A stretch of DNA of 64,000 nt, taken from NCBI GenBank assembly GCA_024364735.1, contig JAGFNQ010000200.1:81708-145707 (forward strand), read 5' to 3'. This document shows positions 35,040-47,539 of the stretch, piece after piece. The first letter of the stretch is position 1; each line of letters begins with the position of its first letter. Both the position numbers and the translations under genes were made by a program. Below the pieces are notes generated by a model. It was not told the origin of the DNA. It worked only from the letters and a program-made list of their open reading frames with translations, and made no database searches. This DNA is from Boesenbergia rotunda (lineage: Eukaryota > Streptophyta > Magnoliopsida > Zingiberales > Zingiberaceae).

Positions 35040-35950
35040 GAACAGAAGCCCACAACCATTATGGAGACTAATACGGAAGTTGACAAGACTCTTTACAAGG
35101 CTTGAGTGCGGGGTAATAGGTCGAGCTTGAATTTAATGAAGATGTTGATGACTGAAAATGTCAAGCCATCTATGCCCATGTCTGACAATGCAAGGAAATT
35201 TATAAAATTGATTAAAGAATATTCACAATCAGAGATTACTAATAAGTCTATTGTGGGGACCTTAATGAGTGATTTGACAACTAAGAAATTTGATTGGTCT
35301 CGGTCCATTAATGATCATGTGACAAGTATAGCAAATCTAGCAGTAAAGTTTAAGTCAATAGGAATGAATGTGAGTGGGTCATTCCTAGTATAGTTTATCA
35401 TCAACTCATTTCCTTCTCAGTTTGGACAGTTCCAAGTGAATTATAACATCATTAAAGAAAAGTGAAACTTTTAAGAAATTAAGGCTATGCTGATTTAGGA
35501 GGTAGGGAGGTTGAAGAAAATAAGGGCTCACTTCATCTATTTATCGACTCATGAAAGAGGTGATAATGACAAGACTAAACTAGGTAAAAAAGATAAAAAT
35601 AAAAGCAAGACCTTCACGAAAGTTAAAGAAAGTGGAGTCCATAATGAAAAGAAGTGCTATTTTTGTAATAAAAGCAGCCACTTCAAGAAAGACGGTCCAA
35701 AAAGAAAGAGTTGGTTCGAAAAGAAAGATAAATATAATATTTCAATAAATTTTGAATCAAATCTTATTGAAGTGCCTGATAATACCTAGTGATTGGATTC
35801 CGGTGCACATACTCATGTGTCACATATTATGCAAAGTTTCCTTTCGATCCAAACCATAAACAAAACTGAAAAGTTTTTGTATATGGGGAACACAATAAAA
35901 GCACGAATAGAAGGAATTGGGACATATATGTTGATGCAGTCTGGCCCGAT
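35040..35950 (+). pseudogene. Copia gag, zinc knuckle and start of protease, broken
   Basis: The plus-strand frame reads SRSSLNLMKMLMTENVKPSM, KEYSQSEITNKSIVGTLMSDL and KKFDWSRSINDHVTSIANLA, a UBN2-type copia gag, then stops near 35394. It continues in fragments with the zinc knuckle CYFCNKSSHFKKDG at about 35660-35702 (one His/Cys spacing is degraded because a Gly replaces the last Cys). Next comes WLDSGAHTHVSHIMQSFLS at 35793-35850, the copia protease with the DSGA active site. The protease is cut at about 35955 by the LTR insertion and the element resumes at about 38090. Confidence 0.88.
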
Positions 35951-35989
35951 TGTTGTTTTGGTGTTGACACCGATTTAATTTTGGTTGAG

Positions 35990-36370
35990 TGAATTCAGAT
36001 TAAGTCCTGGTCGGGGACTGGGCACGAAGGTGATTGAAATCCCGGTGAGTGAAGCCGGATCCTAGTGAGTGAAGCCGGGTTGGACTAAAATCCCGGTGAG
36101 TGAAGCCGGGTCCTGGTGAGTGAAGCCAGGTGACTGAAATCCCAGTGAGTGAAGCCGGGTCCTGGTGAGTGAAGCCGGGTCCTGGTGAGTGAAGCCAGGT
36201 GAATGAAATCCTGGAGAGTGAAGCCAGGTCCTAGTGAGTGAAGCTAGGTTGACTGAAATCTCGGTGAGTGAAGCCGGGTCCTAGCGAGTGAAGTTAGGTG
36301 ACTGAAACCCTGGTGAGTGAAGCCAGGTCCTAGTGAGTGAAGCTAGGTTGAATGAAGTCCCGGTGAGTGA
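35990..36370 (+). repeat. Tandem array of GGTGAGTGAAGCCGGGTCCT-like units
   Basis: Roughly twenty variable units of 18-22 bp, each with GTGAGTGAAGC and alternating endings CGGGTCCT, CAGGTGACTGAAAT and similar. No open frame is implied. Confidence 0.9.
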
Positions 36371-36459
36371 AGCTGGGTACGGAGTCTTGGTCCGGGGGAC
36401 TGAGCACAAGTCAGAGAAGGCTAGGGAGGTTGTTCTCTGGACTCAGGGTCGAATTTGTG

Positions 36460-37090
36460 GGAGTTGGATCGGTCTGGTGACCGATCAGGGAGTTGGCACG
36501 AATTCCCTGTTGTGGATCGGTCCGGTGACCGATCCAGGGAAGTCTGATCGGTCTGGTGACCGATCAGGGAGAGAACAGAAGCATTTGGTTCGGCTTCTGT
36601 TTGGGTTCTGATCGTTCTGGTGAACGATCAGGGAGAGAACAGAAAGGTTTCTGTTTGGCCTCTATTCGGTCTGGTGACCGATCAAGGAGAAGTCGGATGA
36701 GTTCACAAAGTTTCTATGAGGAACTTTGATTGGTCGATCTGACCGATCAAAGTGTCGTGACACTGCTCATCCTGACCGATTAGGAAGGCTCCTGATCGGT
36801 CAGGGAGTAACCTGATCGGTCACCAGACTGATCAGGGCACACCCTGATCGGTCTGGTGACCGATCAGGAGGCGTTGGTTGAAAAATCTGAAGGTTCTGTC
36901 TTCAGCTGTTGGATCGGTCTGGTGACCGATCCCCGATACTTGATCGGTCAGTGTGACCGATCATAAGAAGTCCGCGATCCCCGTTTCTCACTGTGGACCG
37001 ATCAGGCTAGAGCCTGATCGTTCAGGGCTTACCCTGATCGGTCTGGTGACCAATCAGGGTCCTCTCTGATCGGTTTGGTGACCGATCAGT
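36460..37090. repeat. Dispersed palindromic motif GATCGGTC...GACCGATC
   Basis: About a dozen copies of the palindrome built from TGATCGGTCTGGTGACCGATCA occur at irregular spacing, many perfect inverted repeats. Related single halves lie between them. No known transcription-factor assignment is made. Confidence 0.9.
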
Positions 37091-37795
37091 AGCTGAACTT
37101 TAATTTGAAATCACTGTCAGACGCTCTGATCGCGTCTGTTTTCTCTGCGTTTTCTCTGATACACTGCCGATTTCTTTGTGATACGCTTTGCTAAGCTTCT
37201 GATGAGTGTGCAGGCAATACAGGGAGGATTCAAACCATGGAGGAGAGTCAACTGGGGACTTTCCTTGGTGCAGGTTTGTCTGTTTACTGGTTTCAGGTCT
37301 CAACGGCTTCTGGCGCACGGCTGGCGACTGACGGAGGCTCAGCTGGAGAGGTCTTCAGTGGACTGAGTGCTCAGGGAGTCAGGGGGTCAGGCTGTGGCTC
37401 AGTGGATGCTGATGGAGAGCCTGGTGATGAGACCAGAAGCTTAAGACGAAGCTGGAAGCAGAGGAGCGGGAGGAGTGGATCAGACAGAAAACTTGATGAG
37501 TTTGGTTGGGCTGTGTTTGTGCTCTCTGTTGCTTCGTGCTTGAGTATTCCTGTTACATCCTTGTGAGCGGTTCCTTCTATTGTCTCGTGAGCTTAACTTG
37601 TATCATCTAGAGACTTGTTGTGGAGAGGTTTCTCCATCGAGAAGGAGGCTATTACTATCCGGGGTTCACCGGGGCTTGATCTGCCGACGATCAAGGGATT
37701 GCCCACCTTACGGGCACGCCAAGAAGTAGGGGCAAGTTATCCCCGAACCTTGTACATCTCCGTCTTAGCGATTGGTTTGTGTGTTCTTTGTTGGT

Positions 37796-38050
37796 ACCAG
37801 GATTCATAAACTTTTGTACTTAGTCTGGAGGTCTAGAGTTCGAATCCTGGGGAAGGCAAAAATCCACTAGCCAGGGGTGGAAAGTACTTGTGAGTAACGG
37901 CACAGCCAATGGTCGTCGGTTGATGACATAAGGGGTCACCAAGTGGGCCGCCAGTTGGGCTGCCAAGGGACCGCCAGTTGGGTCGCCAAGTGGGCCGCCA
38001 GTTGGGCCGCCCAAGGGGCCGAGGGGTCGGGTCGTTACATGTAACGTAGT
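37796..38050 (+). repeat. Second copy of the 166-390 repeat
   Basis: It shares ACCAGGATTCATAAAC, CTGGAGGTCTAGAGTTCG, AATCCTGGGGAAGGCAAAAA and the GGCCGAGGGGTCGGGTCG end with 166-390. It is longer in the GGGCCGCCAGTTGGGC-type repeat part (37935-38020). Confidence 0.75.
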
Positions 38051-38089
38051 GTACATAATGAGAATTCTGCTTATTTATAACATCAAAGA

Positions 38090-38500
38090 TTGGGTCACGT
38101 ATCCAAAAAAAAAGAAGATAATGATGAGGTTAATGAAAAGTAAAATATTATCACAATTAGATTTCGATGATTGAGACATATGTTTGGATTATATTAAGGG
38201 AAAGCAAACTAATCATATATTAAAAAAAAAATTCAATCACAGAAACTAGTCAACCACTTGAAATGATACATACTGATATTTGTGGTCCTTTTGACGCTCT
38301 ATCTTGGAGCAGTGAATAATAATTTATTACTTTTATTGATGACTTTTCATGTTATTGTTATTTATACTTCCTGTATGAAAAATCTCAAGTAGTAGACATC
38401 CTTCAGATGTTCGTTAATGAGGTTGAAAGGTAGTTGGATAGAAAAGTGAAAGTTGTAAGGTCCAATAGAGGCGGGTAAATATTATGGAAAATTTAATGAG
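38090..38500 (+). pseudogene. Copia gag-pre-integrase and integrase fragment
   Basis: This continues the element cut at 35950. Phrases such as DICLDYIKGKQTNH (about 38175-38215), IHTDICGPFDALSW (38267-38310), FIDDFSCYCYLYFL and VNEVER with VRSNRGG (to about 38478) are the gag-pre-integrase and integrase core, with two or more stops. Copia RT is not visible downstream. Confidence 0.8.
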
Positions 38501-38519
38501 AATAGATAATGTCCATGTC

Positions 38520-39329
38520 CATTTGCAAAGTTAAGTTCTGTTAGAATTTGATTCCTGTGGAGATGAGGAAGGGGAGGTTGTTGCAAGAGGGGTCAGGGAA
38601 TTGGGGCTTAGGCGAAGAGATTAGGGAAATGGGAAATAAGAATTTAACAGAAAATGATTTATTTAAATAAACATTTTCTCAATTAATTAGGATATTCCTG
38701 AATCGGATTTTTTTAATCATGTTTATCCTCATAGCGCATAAAAAGGCTCCAGAAAAATCAAGAAAAATCCTTAAAATTTTTTAAAAAATTTATAAGGCTA
38801 TTCTCCAATTTAACCCTTAGAATTTAATTGTCACATCTAACATTCTCTCTCACTAACAAAAATTTAGTCTCCAAATTTCCTACTTAAGTGTGGCGGGTAC
38901 ACCATACCCTGTTTTATCAGTTCAAATACTGAATACTACATGAAATAAGTGATCAAGTGAGTTTGTCAGTTTCTGACGCTCCCTGTGGGTTACGGGTCCA
39001 CTACACTCCTACTATGTCAATCTAATGTCCTGTCTTCATTAATTAAACACACCAAGTGTTGAGATACCAGATTCACAGTATTCTTCACACCATTCCCCCA
39101 TCAATATCCTAAGTCTTGATATATATAGTACTTCCCAAATGAATTGTGTTATCATACTCAATTTCCTCCCAATAGTAGATCCTTCTAGACAAGACGTGGT
39201 TCGGAAACGCGCAACCTACCACGGAAATAAAGTATTTCATTCTTATCTCAAGAATGTAGGACCGTTGCATGTGAGAAGGAAGGTGAATCATGTGTCTTTA
39301 AAAAAATCATTACTTTCTCGAACTTAAAT
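38520..39329. other. Spacer, no gene recognised
   Basis: Mixed-composition sequence, some of which (38870-39330) has the look of an LTR or leader but without an assignable motif. Confidence 0.4.
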
Positions 39330-40135
39330 AAAATGAGCGAGTGCAGTGGAAACTGATGAGAAAAAACAAACACAGAAATTGACATAGTTCAGTTTTACTT
39401 CGTTCGGAGCCTTCGGCGACTCCTACTTGAAGGCCCAGGTCCCTTGGACAATCCACTAGTACCCTTTACCGGTAAACTCCCGGTAGAGTGATCGAGTACA
39501 AGATATGGGTAAGAAGTGTAACAACCCTACATTTCCTACTTGATTAAGCACAAATAAATAAATTTGTTACCCAACACAAGTGTGAAACTTTCAATTGGCT
39601 CGTGTGTTGACATTGATTTTTCGGCAGCAATCCAAACTGAGGTGCCTCGGATACTGTTCATCTGAGGGAACTTTTATAGAAAAACACGCCTACAAAACCA
39701 ACTTAGTCCAAAAAATAAATATACCCTACAAAACAAAGTTAGTAAACACACAACAAAGACTAAATGTAATGAGTATTAAATAAAGTCCCAACTGGGACTT
39801 GTCTTCATCGAAATTTGCTTCTCCAGTGACTTACCTTACTTTGTACAGATTTACTCAGCTCTTTAATCCACTAGGACTTTTACCAAGTTTCCACCAACTT
39901 GGACTTTTGCTAGGACTCCACTACCCTAGACTTTGGCTAGCAGTCAGCTCCTCAGACCCAACTGGACTGTTGTTAAGACTCCAGGACTCCACCACCCTGG
40001 ACTTCAGCTTGATATCAGGTTCTAAACTTTTCATTCCTGCACACTTGGTAACAAGGTTAGAAAATAACACACTAACTTTAACCCTTTTTTCATACATCAA
40101 AACTCGAGTTTGACCATTAATGCAAAACTACACCA
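39330..40135 (-). repeat. LTR-like fragment related to the gag-only element's LTRs
   Basis: It shares the layout of 11510-12320: a block with TTCGTTCGGAGCC... and CTCCTACT, ACAATCCACTAG, then the CT-rich stretch of repeated GGACT(T)-type phrases, ending ACACCAACA. No paired copy is seen. Its orientation is minus by comparison with the gag-only element. Confidence 0.45.
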
Positions 40136-41340
40136 ACAAAGAAAACTCCGTCTACTCTATGAATACCCTACCACTGAGGAAACTAAAAATACTAATCTCT
40201 AGTTCGAGCCTTCTTGATTCAATCAACAAAAGAAAGCACCCAAAAACACAAATATGTGCTCAAATTCCTTACAAGGAATAACTTCTTCTTCAATCTTGAA
40301 TATATCAAGATGTCGACTATGAATGATAGCAAAATAATCTAAAGTGCTCCAGGGACATCAGATTTATCAAATCCACTTAGTGGCTCAAGCATAGGTTTGC
40401 CCGTACTACATCACCAAGCATTCGCAATGCTCGTACCGTATGAAAATGTCATTCTCTATCTGTGGTCAAGTTATTCTAATCCAATTTCTAGAGTCAACTC
40501 CATCTTAAACCAATCAATTATTCCTCCATTAATGTTCGCAGAGTGAATCATACAACATCAACTCCCAATCAACCGGAGTTCTCAACGTACGCCTACACTA
40601 AAGATCCATGATCTAAAGGTTATCATTGAATAACTAACTACAACTGATCAAATCTATCCCAATTACACATAGGGTGTTCAACCATAAGATCAATAATAGT
40701 AAGTTTACAATATAATCCCCAACTATAAGATCCTCAATTCCAAAATATCACCCATGGGTCACCAATCAATGGTAACTTCTAAATATCAAATCATAACATC
40801 ATAAACAATACATCCATCAATAGATCGTCTGAAAATAATAATATATAACCACCAACATATCACTGCATATGTCACTATCAATAACAACTAACAAATAACC
40901 AACCATAAAATCATATATTCATCAAATAGTCTATTAGAAAACTACATACCTCAAAAATTGAATTTCGCAATATCCACTAACAAATTCTCAGATCACAACG
41001 TATCACATACAATCAAATCATTACAATCCATTATAAACCATTACAATCAAATATACTATTCACAAACAATACATTCACAACTCATTAGAATTCACACAAT
41101 AATCAAATATATTATCCAAATCCATACAAACCATGTCCAATAACGATACATATATACAAATCTACTAATCAAATCCATACACAATAAACTATCCAATAAC
41201 CATGCATAAAAACTATGTCCATAATCTACTACAAAGACATCTAATATAGAATCATATAAAATACTATTATCAAAACTTGTAGAAAGCAAAATATAATAGA
41301 TTAATATCAGAATAATTAAAAACATGATTGAATAACTAAG
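40136..41340. other. AT-rich spacer
   Basis: No gene seen. It is rich in short AATCCATA/ACAAACCAT-like repeats (40900-41250) and could be the left part of the CACTA element. Confidence 0.4.
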
Positions 41341-41533
41341 TTTACCGGTAAAAAAAGTACATGAATATTATTTTGGATATCGGATTGTGTGGTGATGATA
41401 TGACTGATGAATTGTCTAGAGGAAATGTAATATAATTAGCATATTATAACATCAAAATTGACTAAATATATTTTGTATGTTTTATGAGTGATAAAAAAAA
41501 CTAAGTTATGGTTGAACATACCTCATAAAAATG

Positions 41534-42480
41534 CTACTCAGCAGGGTCCCGTGGATCTCGAGTCTCCTGTGACTCAAAACAATGTTGTGATTTGATAAAT
41601 TGAGCAATGACTACTTGCATTTCGACCAAGACAACATCATTTCTCACATCCTTTTCGGTAATTCTCGCCTCCCTTTCGGACATCCTCGTCTTCACTATCG
41701 TGAGTCCAATCTTCATATCTTCATTTTTTGTAATAAGTGACTCCATCTCAGTAAATGAAGAACTCGCATGACCTCTAGGCATTCTCAAATGATCAAATGC
41801 CACTTTGGCCTGTGAGTCAAGGCCATTGAGGATAGAGTTCTTTGTTCTTTCACTAACAATATCATAATAAATGTCATTTATTATGTCGGTGGATAGAGTC
41901 TGTGACTCCCCCCTCACTACTGGTGGTGTAGATGCCTGAGCCACTCTATTAGTAATTTCCTCATGTGTGAAACAAAATTATATGATTAATATATGCTACA
42001 CAACTACTAAAAGTAAGCATTATTATCGGTTATATGTAATAGAGTTAATATTCTTACGTCTATGGCCCAGGATCAATGATCAACATATGTGTCATCACTT
42101 TTCTTGTGAGTCTTGTTAAATATCTCCCAATAGCCTATGCAACCTAGATCTCATCTGATACAAAAGCTGGTCTCGTGCTTTTCTTTCTCAAATTATATAG
42201 GAGGTCTTTGTACAATCTTACAGAATAAATGCTCTAAGTTTTTATAAATTCACGCTCATGCCTTGCTTCCCAGGTATATTTTTTCTGCAATTATAAGTTG
42301 AAAAATTATTATACTTAAGGATAAATTTATGAAACATTAGCAAATATATTCAATTTACTTACTAGAAATTCTCCATAATAAAAATTCTTCATCTCCTGAT
42401 TTACGTGTCTCTATGTAGTACCCAAAGTGAAGGTTCACTCTTTAAATTTTCCGGTAATGTACGTCGCTACCCGATGACCA
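41534..42480 (-). pseudogene. CACTA accessory transposase (Transposase_24-like)
   Basis: The frame at 41944-41534 contains STDIINDIYYDIVSERTKNS and SILNGLDSQAKVAF, matching the DIYFEVVGG/GLGSQA region of the plant CACTA Transposase_24 family, then an acidic, coiled-coil C-terminus. Upstream on the same strand, 42300-42060 reads KKYTWEARHEREFIKT, DLLYNLRKK, then IFNKTHKKSDDTYVD, the ELFRKTHTR-type part of the same family, with stops between. Introns or decay separate the parts. Confidence 0.75.
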
Positions 42481-42712
42481 TCGAAAGTAAAACTGCAAGT
42501 AAAAATGTTAATGTGTGAGAAATATATTATAAATAAAGTTATATATGAATGTAAATTACTATTAACAAAAATACTTATGACTCCCTAATTACTCTCAGCA
42601 TTGTATGGCTACAGGGTGTGACTGGCTACTCTGCCATGATAATATTTGTAATAATAACATTATAACACATCATAATAATATTACTAACCTGATAATATTT
42701 GCACAAAACAAG

Positions 42713-45389
42713 TGTTGAAAACTGAAATTTTCAAATGGCTTAGTTGTAATTTTCCAAACTCGGAGGGCCTTTATTGCTAAAAAAAACTATTTAAACCCCC
42801 TAAAGCCTTAACTTCCCTCATCTCCCCGCTTCTCCCCCCTCTGCTTCGACGCCGCCTGCAGCCGCACACGAGTGGTTTCGCCCGCCCAACGCCGCTGCCA
42901 CGCTCGCGAACCCAAACCACGCGACCTTCTTCGCCTCAGCGTCTCATCCGTGCACCCGAAGAAGACGAAGAAGAACGGAGAGGAGAAGAAGAGAGGGGGG
43001 TTAAGGTGTTAGGCGTCGCTGGCCTTGCGCAGTTTTCTTCTCCCTCGCAAAACCACTGCTGCCGCAAGCCCTAAAACACTAAAGTTTCCTCCTCCTTGAT
43101 CAAGAGTGGATTGGGTGCTTCCCCTGCTCATTTTTCTTCTTCTCCGTCAAGGTGCACAGTAGGCGGTTGAAGGTGAGTCGATTTATTTGCAATTTATCTT
43201 GCTGTTGGTTTAGATCTTGTGAATGATGGTTTGGGAGCTTGATTCGGAAATTTGAAGAATCTGAGATAAGTCTCAGTTTGTTATGCTTTGTTTAGATTGG
43301 TTTTTTGCCGTGAGGTGTGGGTTTTGGTTTCTTTATTCTACCGTGAGCAACCAAGGTAAGGTTTATATGTTTAGCAATAATTTTGTTCTGTTACATATGG
43401 GATGGCAAGTTCTAGCTAAGTGCAGATTATTGCCTTGGCTCTGTGATGGATGTAGCTATGGTAGGTTGTGTTTATGGTGGTTGTTTGGATGTAGATGTTG
43501 GTCTCGATGTTGATGGTGGTTGCCGTGTGTTACAAGGGGGGAGGGATGTTCTAAATTTAATGGTTGATATTTAGTTTGGTTTGGTCGGGGATTTAATGAG
43601 TTAGATGTGTTTAAGTAATCTGTGGTGAACTGATGAGCGGTGATAGCTTAGAGCTAAAAGATTATAAGTAGAGTTTTGTATACAAGTGCATGTGAGTAAT
43701 GAGCATTCACTATCGTGGATTGTTTTCTGTTGATTCTTTTGTTTAGCTCTTGGGAGATTGGTTTAATTATATATGTTGTAATTAGGGTGAATCCTAATCA
43801 TGTTAGTATTTTATTTAGCTAATTTATTAATAGCTAAATTTAGTCCTTGATACAGGACCTTGACCTCGGACTCGTTTAGTTGATCGTGGAAGGTTCTCTC
43901 ATTTACGTTCTACAAATATAAGGCGGGTACTTCTCCTTTGTACTTGAGTAGTTTCTTTTACCTTAAAAGCATGACTATATTATGTCTAGTAGGTTACTTG
44001 ACCTTATTCTTTGTTGTTTGATATTTTAATAATCGCCGTTGATACTTATTCTTCGTTGATCTTCGAGTATTCCAAATTCGTATCTGTACAGTCCTCTGTT
44101 GGTTTTCTGTTCTGTAAAGTGTCGCTTGTACGCGAGTACTTAGAAGTCCATTAAACTCAGATAGGTTTATTTGACATTAGAAATATCCTACCTAGTAGTG
44201 TAGGTGCATAATCGTTGGTTTTCGATTTTCGGTTGGATGTATTGATGCATCGTTGTTACTTGATGGATTTTGTTGCATCGTTGATTTCTCCGGTTGTTTG
44301 TGCATCTTGTAGCATGCACCATATCTGCACGTTGCATACTAATGACTGTTGGGCTTCCATATGGTTAAGCCGTCGTTAGTCATTTTGTTGCTCGATTCAC
44401 TCAACCACTTGTTGTCCTGGTAATTGTTAGAATGCGAGCATCTGTCCTGTTATGCCACATATGTTGCAGCTGTAGGCAAACAGTGACACCCTCACCGTTG
44501 TTTTTCGAGGGATATTGTAGCTGTTGATAGCTCCCCCTATGTACCAAGGTCTGGAGTGTGGACTCCCCAGCATCCTGTCCACTCAACCACACCTTTGTGA
44601 TATTCGTTGGAGTGCATACAGTTGTCACAGTCCTACCCACTCGGTCACACAGATGAGATGTGTTGGCGGCTTGACTGGCTTCAGGGGTGACACATGTCAT
44701 TGCATCATGTGCATACGTATTTCGTTTATGCATTTTTCCTGTGATTGTTGCATTTATATGAGCTATGGTTGTTGCACTTGATTGACATGCATGTATATTT
44801 TGGTTTTACTGTTGTTGTGTTGTTTTATACATGCTTAGTTGTTATTCAGATTTTATACCATATCGTTTTACTTATGTTATGCATGATTAGGTATTCTTAT
44901 ATTTCTTATGGACTGTACTCTGTTGATTCTCTACTTAGTTATCCTTTATTATGCCATGTTTATTGTCTACTCATATACCACCGTTACCTCCCATTTTTGT
45001 TTCAGATAGTAGGTAGAGCCAGGAGAGGATCCAGTCACCAGTCCCCGGAGTTGAGTTATTTTTCGTAAATTGGTTTAGTTGTTTTATTTCGGTATGGAGT
45101 TCAGTTTTCGCATTTTATTTGTTTATCAGTTAGCGGACTGGTTTTGTTATTATTATTACAGAAACATTTGAGTTTCTCGTTGGTTGTGATTTCTTTTATG
45201 TTTAAGGTGGCTGAACCACCCGTTATCTTATAATTGCGTGGTTGTGTTTATCTTCTATATTTTGTGTTATTAGCCGCTTGTGGCTAAGTTATATGGTGAG
45301 ATATTATGTATATTTGTCTCATCTTGTCCGCTGTACAGGGGAGATGCTGCCCGATTTTGAAGTAAGCATGTGCCTCTGGGGGCGTGACA
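42713..45389. mobile_element. Long solo-LTR-like element, 2677 bp, target duplication ACAAG
   Basis: It begins TGTTGAAAAC and ends GGGGGCGTGACA, with ACAAG directly on both sides (42708-42712 and 45390-45394). LTR-like TG...CA ends and a 5-bp duplication fit a solo LTR. No internal coding region, primer site or second LTR was found. The 5' part has a pyrimidine-rich leader (42800-43150) and the remainder is AT-rich. Long LTRs of this size and the GGGCGTGACA end occur in some gypsy chromoviruses (Tekay/Del), but this family assignment is weak. It is nested in the CACTA element. Confidence 0.82.
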
Positions 45390-46328
45390 ACAAGAGCATA
45401 ACTTACTTGATAAATAATAAGACTAGTATTTAACGATTATTACAATCTAAATCATGAACATTAACAGTTTCTAAGTTCTCATCGCTAGACTCTGTTAGTT
45501 CAATAAGCTTCTCACTGTTGGTTATTTTTCCATTATCTATTTCCTCGTAAGTGTTATTTCCTCGTAAGTGACATTAACATCTACAAGTAATTGGAATATG
45601 GATTAAAGTTGTGAATCAATTGAATATCTCTCAACTTTGTCATTCTGAAATGCATCATGGTTTTGAGCAGTGATGTGTTGACATTTCTATGGTCGAGTGA
45701 GACTTTATTCTACAAACAACCAACCATTCACTAGATCTTCGTCTCTTCGTAGTGTATTCAAGATAGAAAACTTGATCTGCTCATGTCGCGAAAATGAAAG
45801 GTTCAAACTTGTTGAACCTATTGTTTGCATTAACCTCAACTAAATTATAGGTTGTATATATTCTAGTACCTATTCTTAGAGTTAGATCATACCATGAACA
45901 TTTGAAAATCACATACCTTTTTATAGATAAATGCAAGATATTCAACCTCTATAATCTCGTAAAATTTACTATAGTAATCAAACTTAGTGTTACTATTGTT
46001 GATAGATCCTATAACACAACACCAAAATTATAGGTTAATTTGCATGAATCCCATTGTGCCACGCGGAATTTGAAACCATTAACATAGTAGCCAGAGTACA
46101 TTGTTATCTTACGGAGAGGTCCCTGATATATGACTATCATGCTTATAACGAGTGAGTATTGAGTACATAATATGCATTCAATCATTTCACTGTTTTTATT
46201 CTAAAATATCACGCAGTTATTAATGCAACAATCGATCTTCTCTAAAGGCAACTCTAAACCTACACTAATTTCTTTATACTGTAGAAACTATCAATCATAG
46301 ATAATTAACAGGGAGCAACTCTGACATT

Positions 46329-46866
46329 AATTGACAAATGTCATTGTAATATCATTATGAGAAATGATGTTCTACCTTAATGTTAAATAATTTTGTAGTA
46401 TCTGATAGTTGGGATTGACCAAATGAAATGTCATCCCACACTTATCTTCACTATCCTTTAATATGCCATATAGTTGTTGAACTTTAAGTGCTAATATTTC
46501 ATCTATATTGGAATAATCAACTGCATTCATTGCATCGTGATATCAATTGACAAATGTCATTGTTATATCATTATGAAAATGTTTTGCCTTAATGTTAAAT
46601 AATTTTGTAGTAGCTGATAGTTGAGATTGACCAGATGAAATGTCATCCCACACTTATCTTTCACTAACCTTTAATATGTCATATAGTTGTTGAACTTTAA
46701 GTGTTAATATTTCATCTATATCGGAATAATCAATTGCATTTATTGCATCGTGGACCATTGATTGCATTGTCATTATATGATGTTCCCTAGAGCTACTGTG
46801 CCAAATGAAGAAGTAACTGAAGTTCAAATTGAATCCGAAAAATAAGGCTCGTTGTGACAGTACCAA
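46329..46866 (-). pseudogene. CACTA TNP2-type transposase fragment with tandem duplication
   Basis: The frame at 46866-46654 reads MVHDAINAIDYSDIDEILTL, then VQQLYDILKVSERWDD, and on through SATTKLFNIKAKHF in the flanking sequence. This is similar to the start of TNP2-like CACTA transposases. A ~216-bp segment is duplicated in tandem (46331 onwards, repeated from 46547 onwards), repeating this coding part with a few base differences and in a shifted frame. Decayed. Confidence 0.6.
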
Positions 46867-47539
46867 TTGTAGTAATTTGGAACAAATACTTTTTTACAAA
46901 GAGGTACTTTCATAGTGTTCTTATCATAGAAAACTTTATTTCTAGATTTGTTATGATTAAAAGGACATTATAACTCGGTATCATTCATATATTCTAGATG
47001 ACTCTTAGCAAAGTTTACAAACTTTTCAACTCCAGCAAAATATTCATCTCAGATATATCTATTTTCTAACTTATTATATAACCAAGATTTATTTATGTAC
47101 ATTGTATCATAATGACAATAAAAATTCTTAATATTTCCAAAACAAGTACAAAACTAAGCATTCATAGTTTAAATTAAGCTTACCCTAAAGCATTCAAATC
47201 TAATACATGCAATAAAACTAAACAATTGAATTTTCCTCTACAACATACATTGTTTAACCTAAACAAGCTGATCACCAAGGGGCCAAGCTAACGACCGGCC
47301 AAGGGAACGACTAAGTAGCCACGAGCAAGCCGGATGCGGCCGACCAAGCTCACTGCCCGCAACCAAGAGGCAGTGAGCAAGCTGACCGTGACCGGCCAAG
47401 AGAGATGAGATGAGAGGAGAGCAAGAGTGTACTGAAACGGAGAGGAGCCAATCGAGAAATCACGTCGAAGGAGATTTGCAACCAAGGGGGACGAAAGGAA
47501 ATGGAAAGGGGTCGAGTCGGAGGAAGTTAAGGCAAAATC

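Larger units (their letters stand above)
35962..37795 (+). mobile_element. LTR inserted in copia, rich in tandem repeats
   Basis: It begins TGTTGACACC. The segment at 37614-37790 (GTTTCTCCAT..., GGATCAAGGG-like, ACCTTACGG) resembles the U5/R part of the gag-only element's LTR (reverse strand of 11590-11740), so it is an LTR of a related family on the plus strand. It contains two repeat arrays (35990-36370, 36460-37090) and a region with coding-like but unassigned frames around 37240-37560. The right end is uncertain because another repeat starts at 37796; no target duplication was found. Confidence 0.55.

Noticed and set aside
35990..36370. Short direct repeats resembling a CRISPR array
   Set aside because: The repeats have no spacers and vary in length; it is an LTR tandem array.
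42800..43560. Gene-like leader and first intron at the start of the 42713-45389 element
   Set aside because: The sequence lies inside a TG...CA element with a 5-bp duplication, and no exon with recognisable coding follows.
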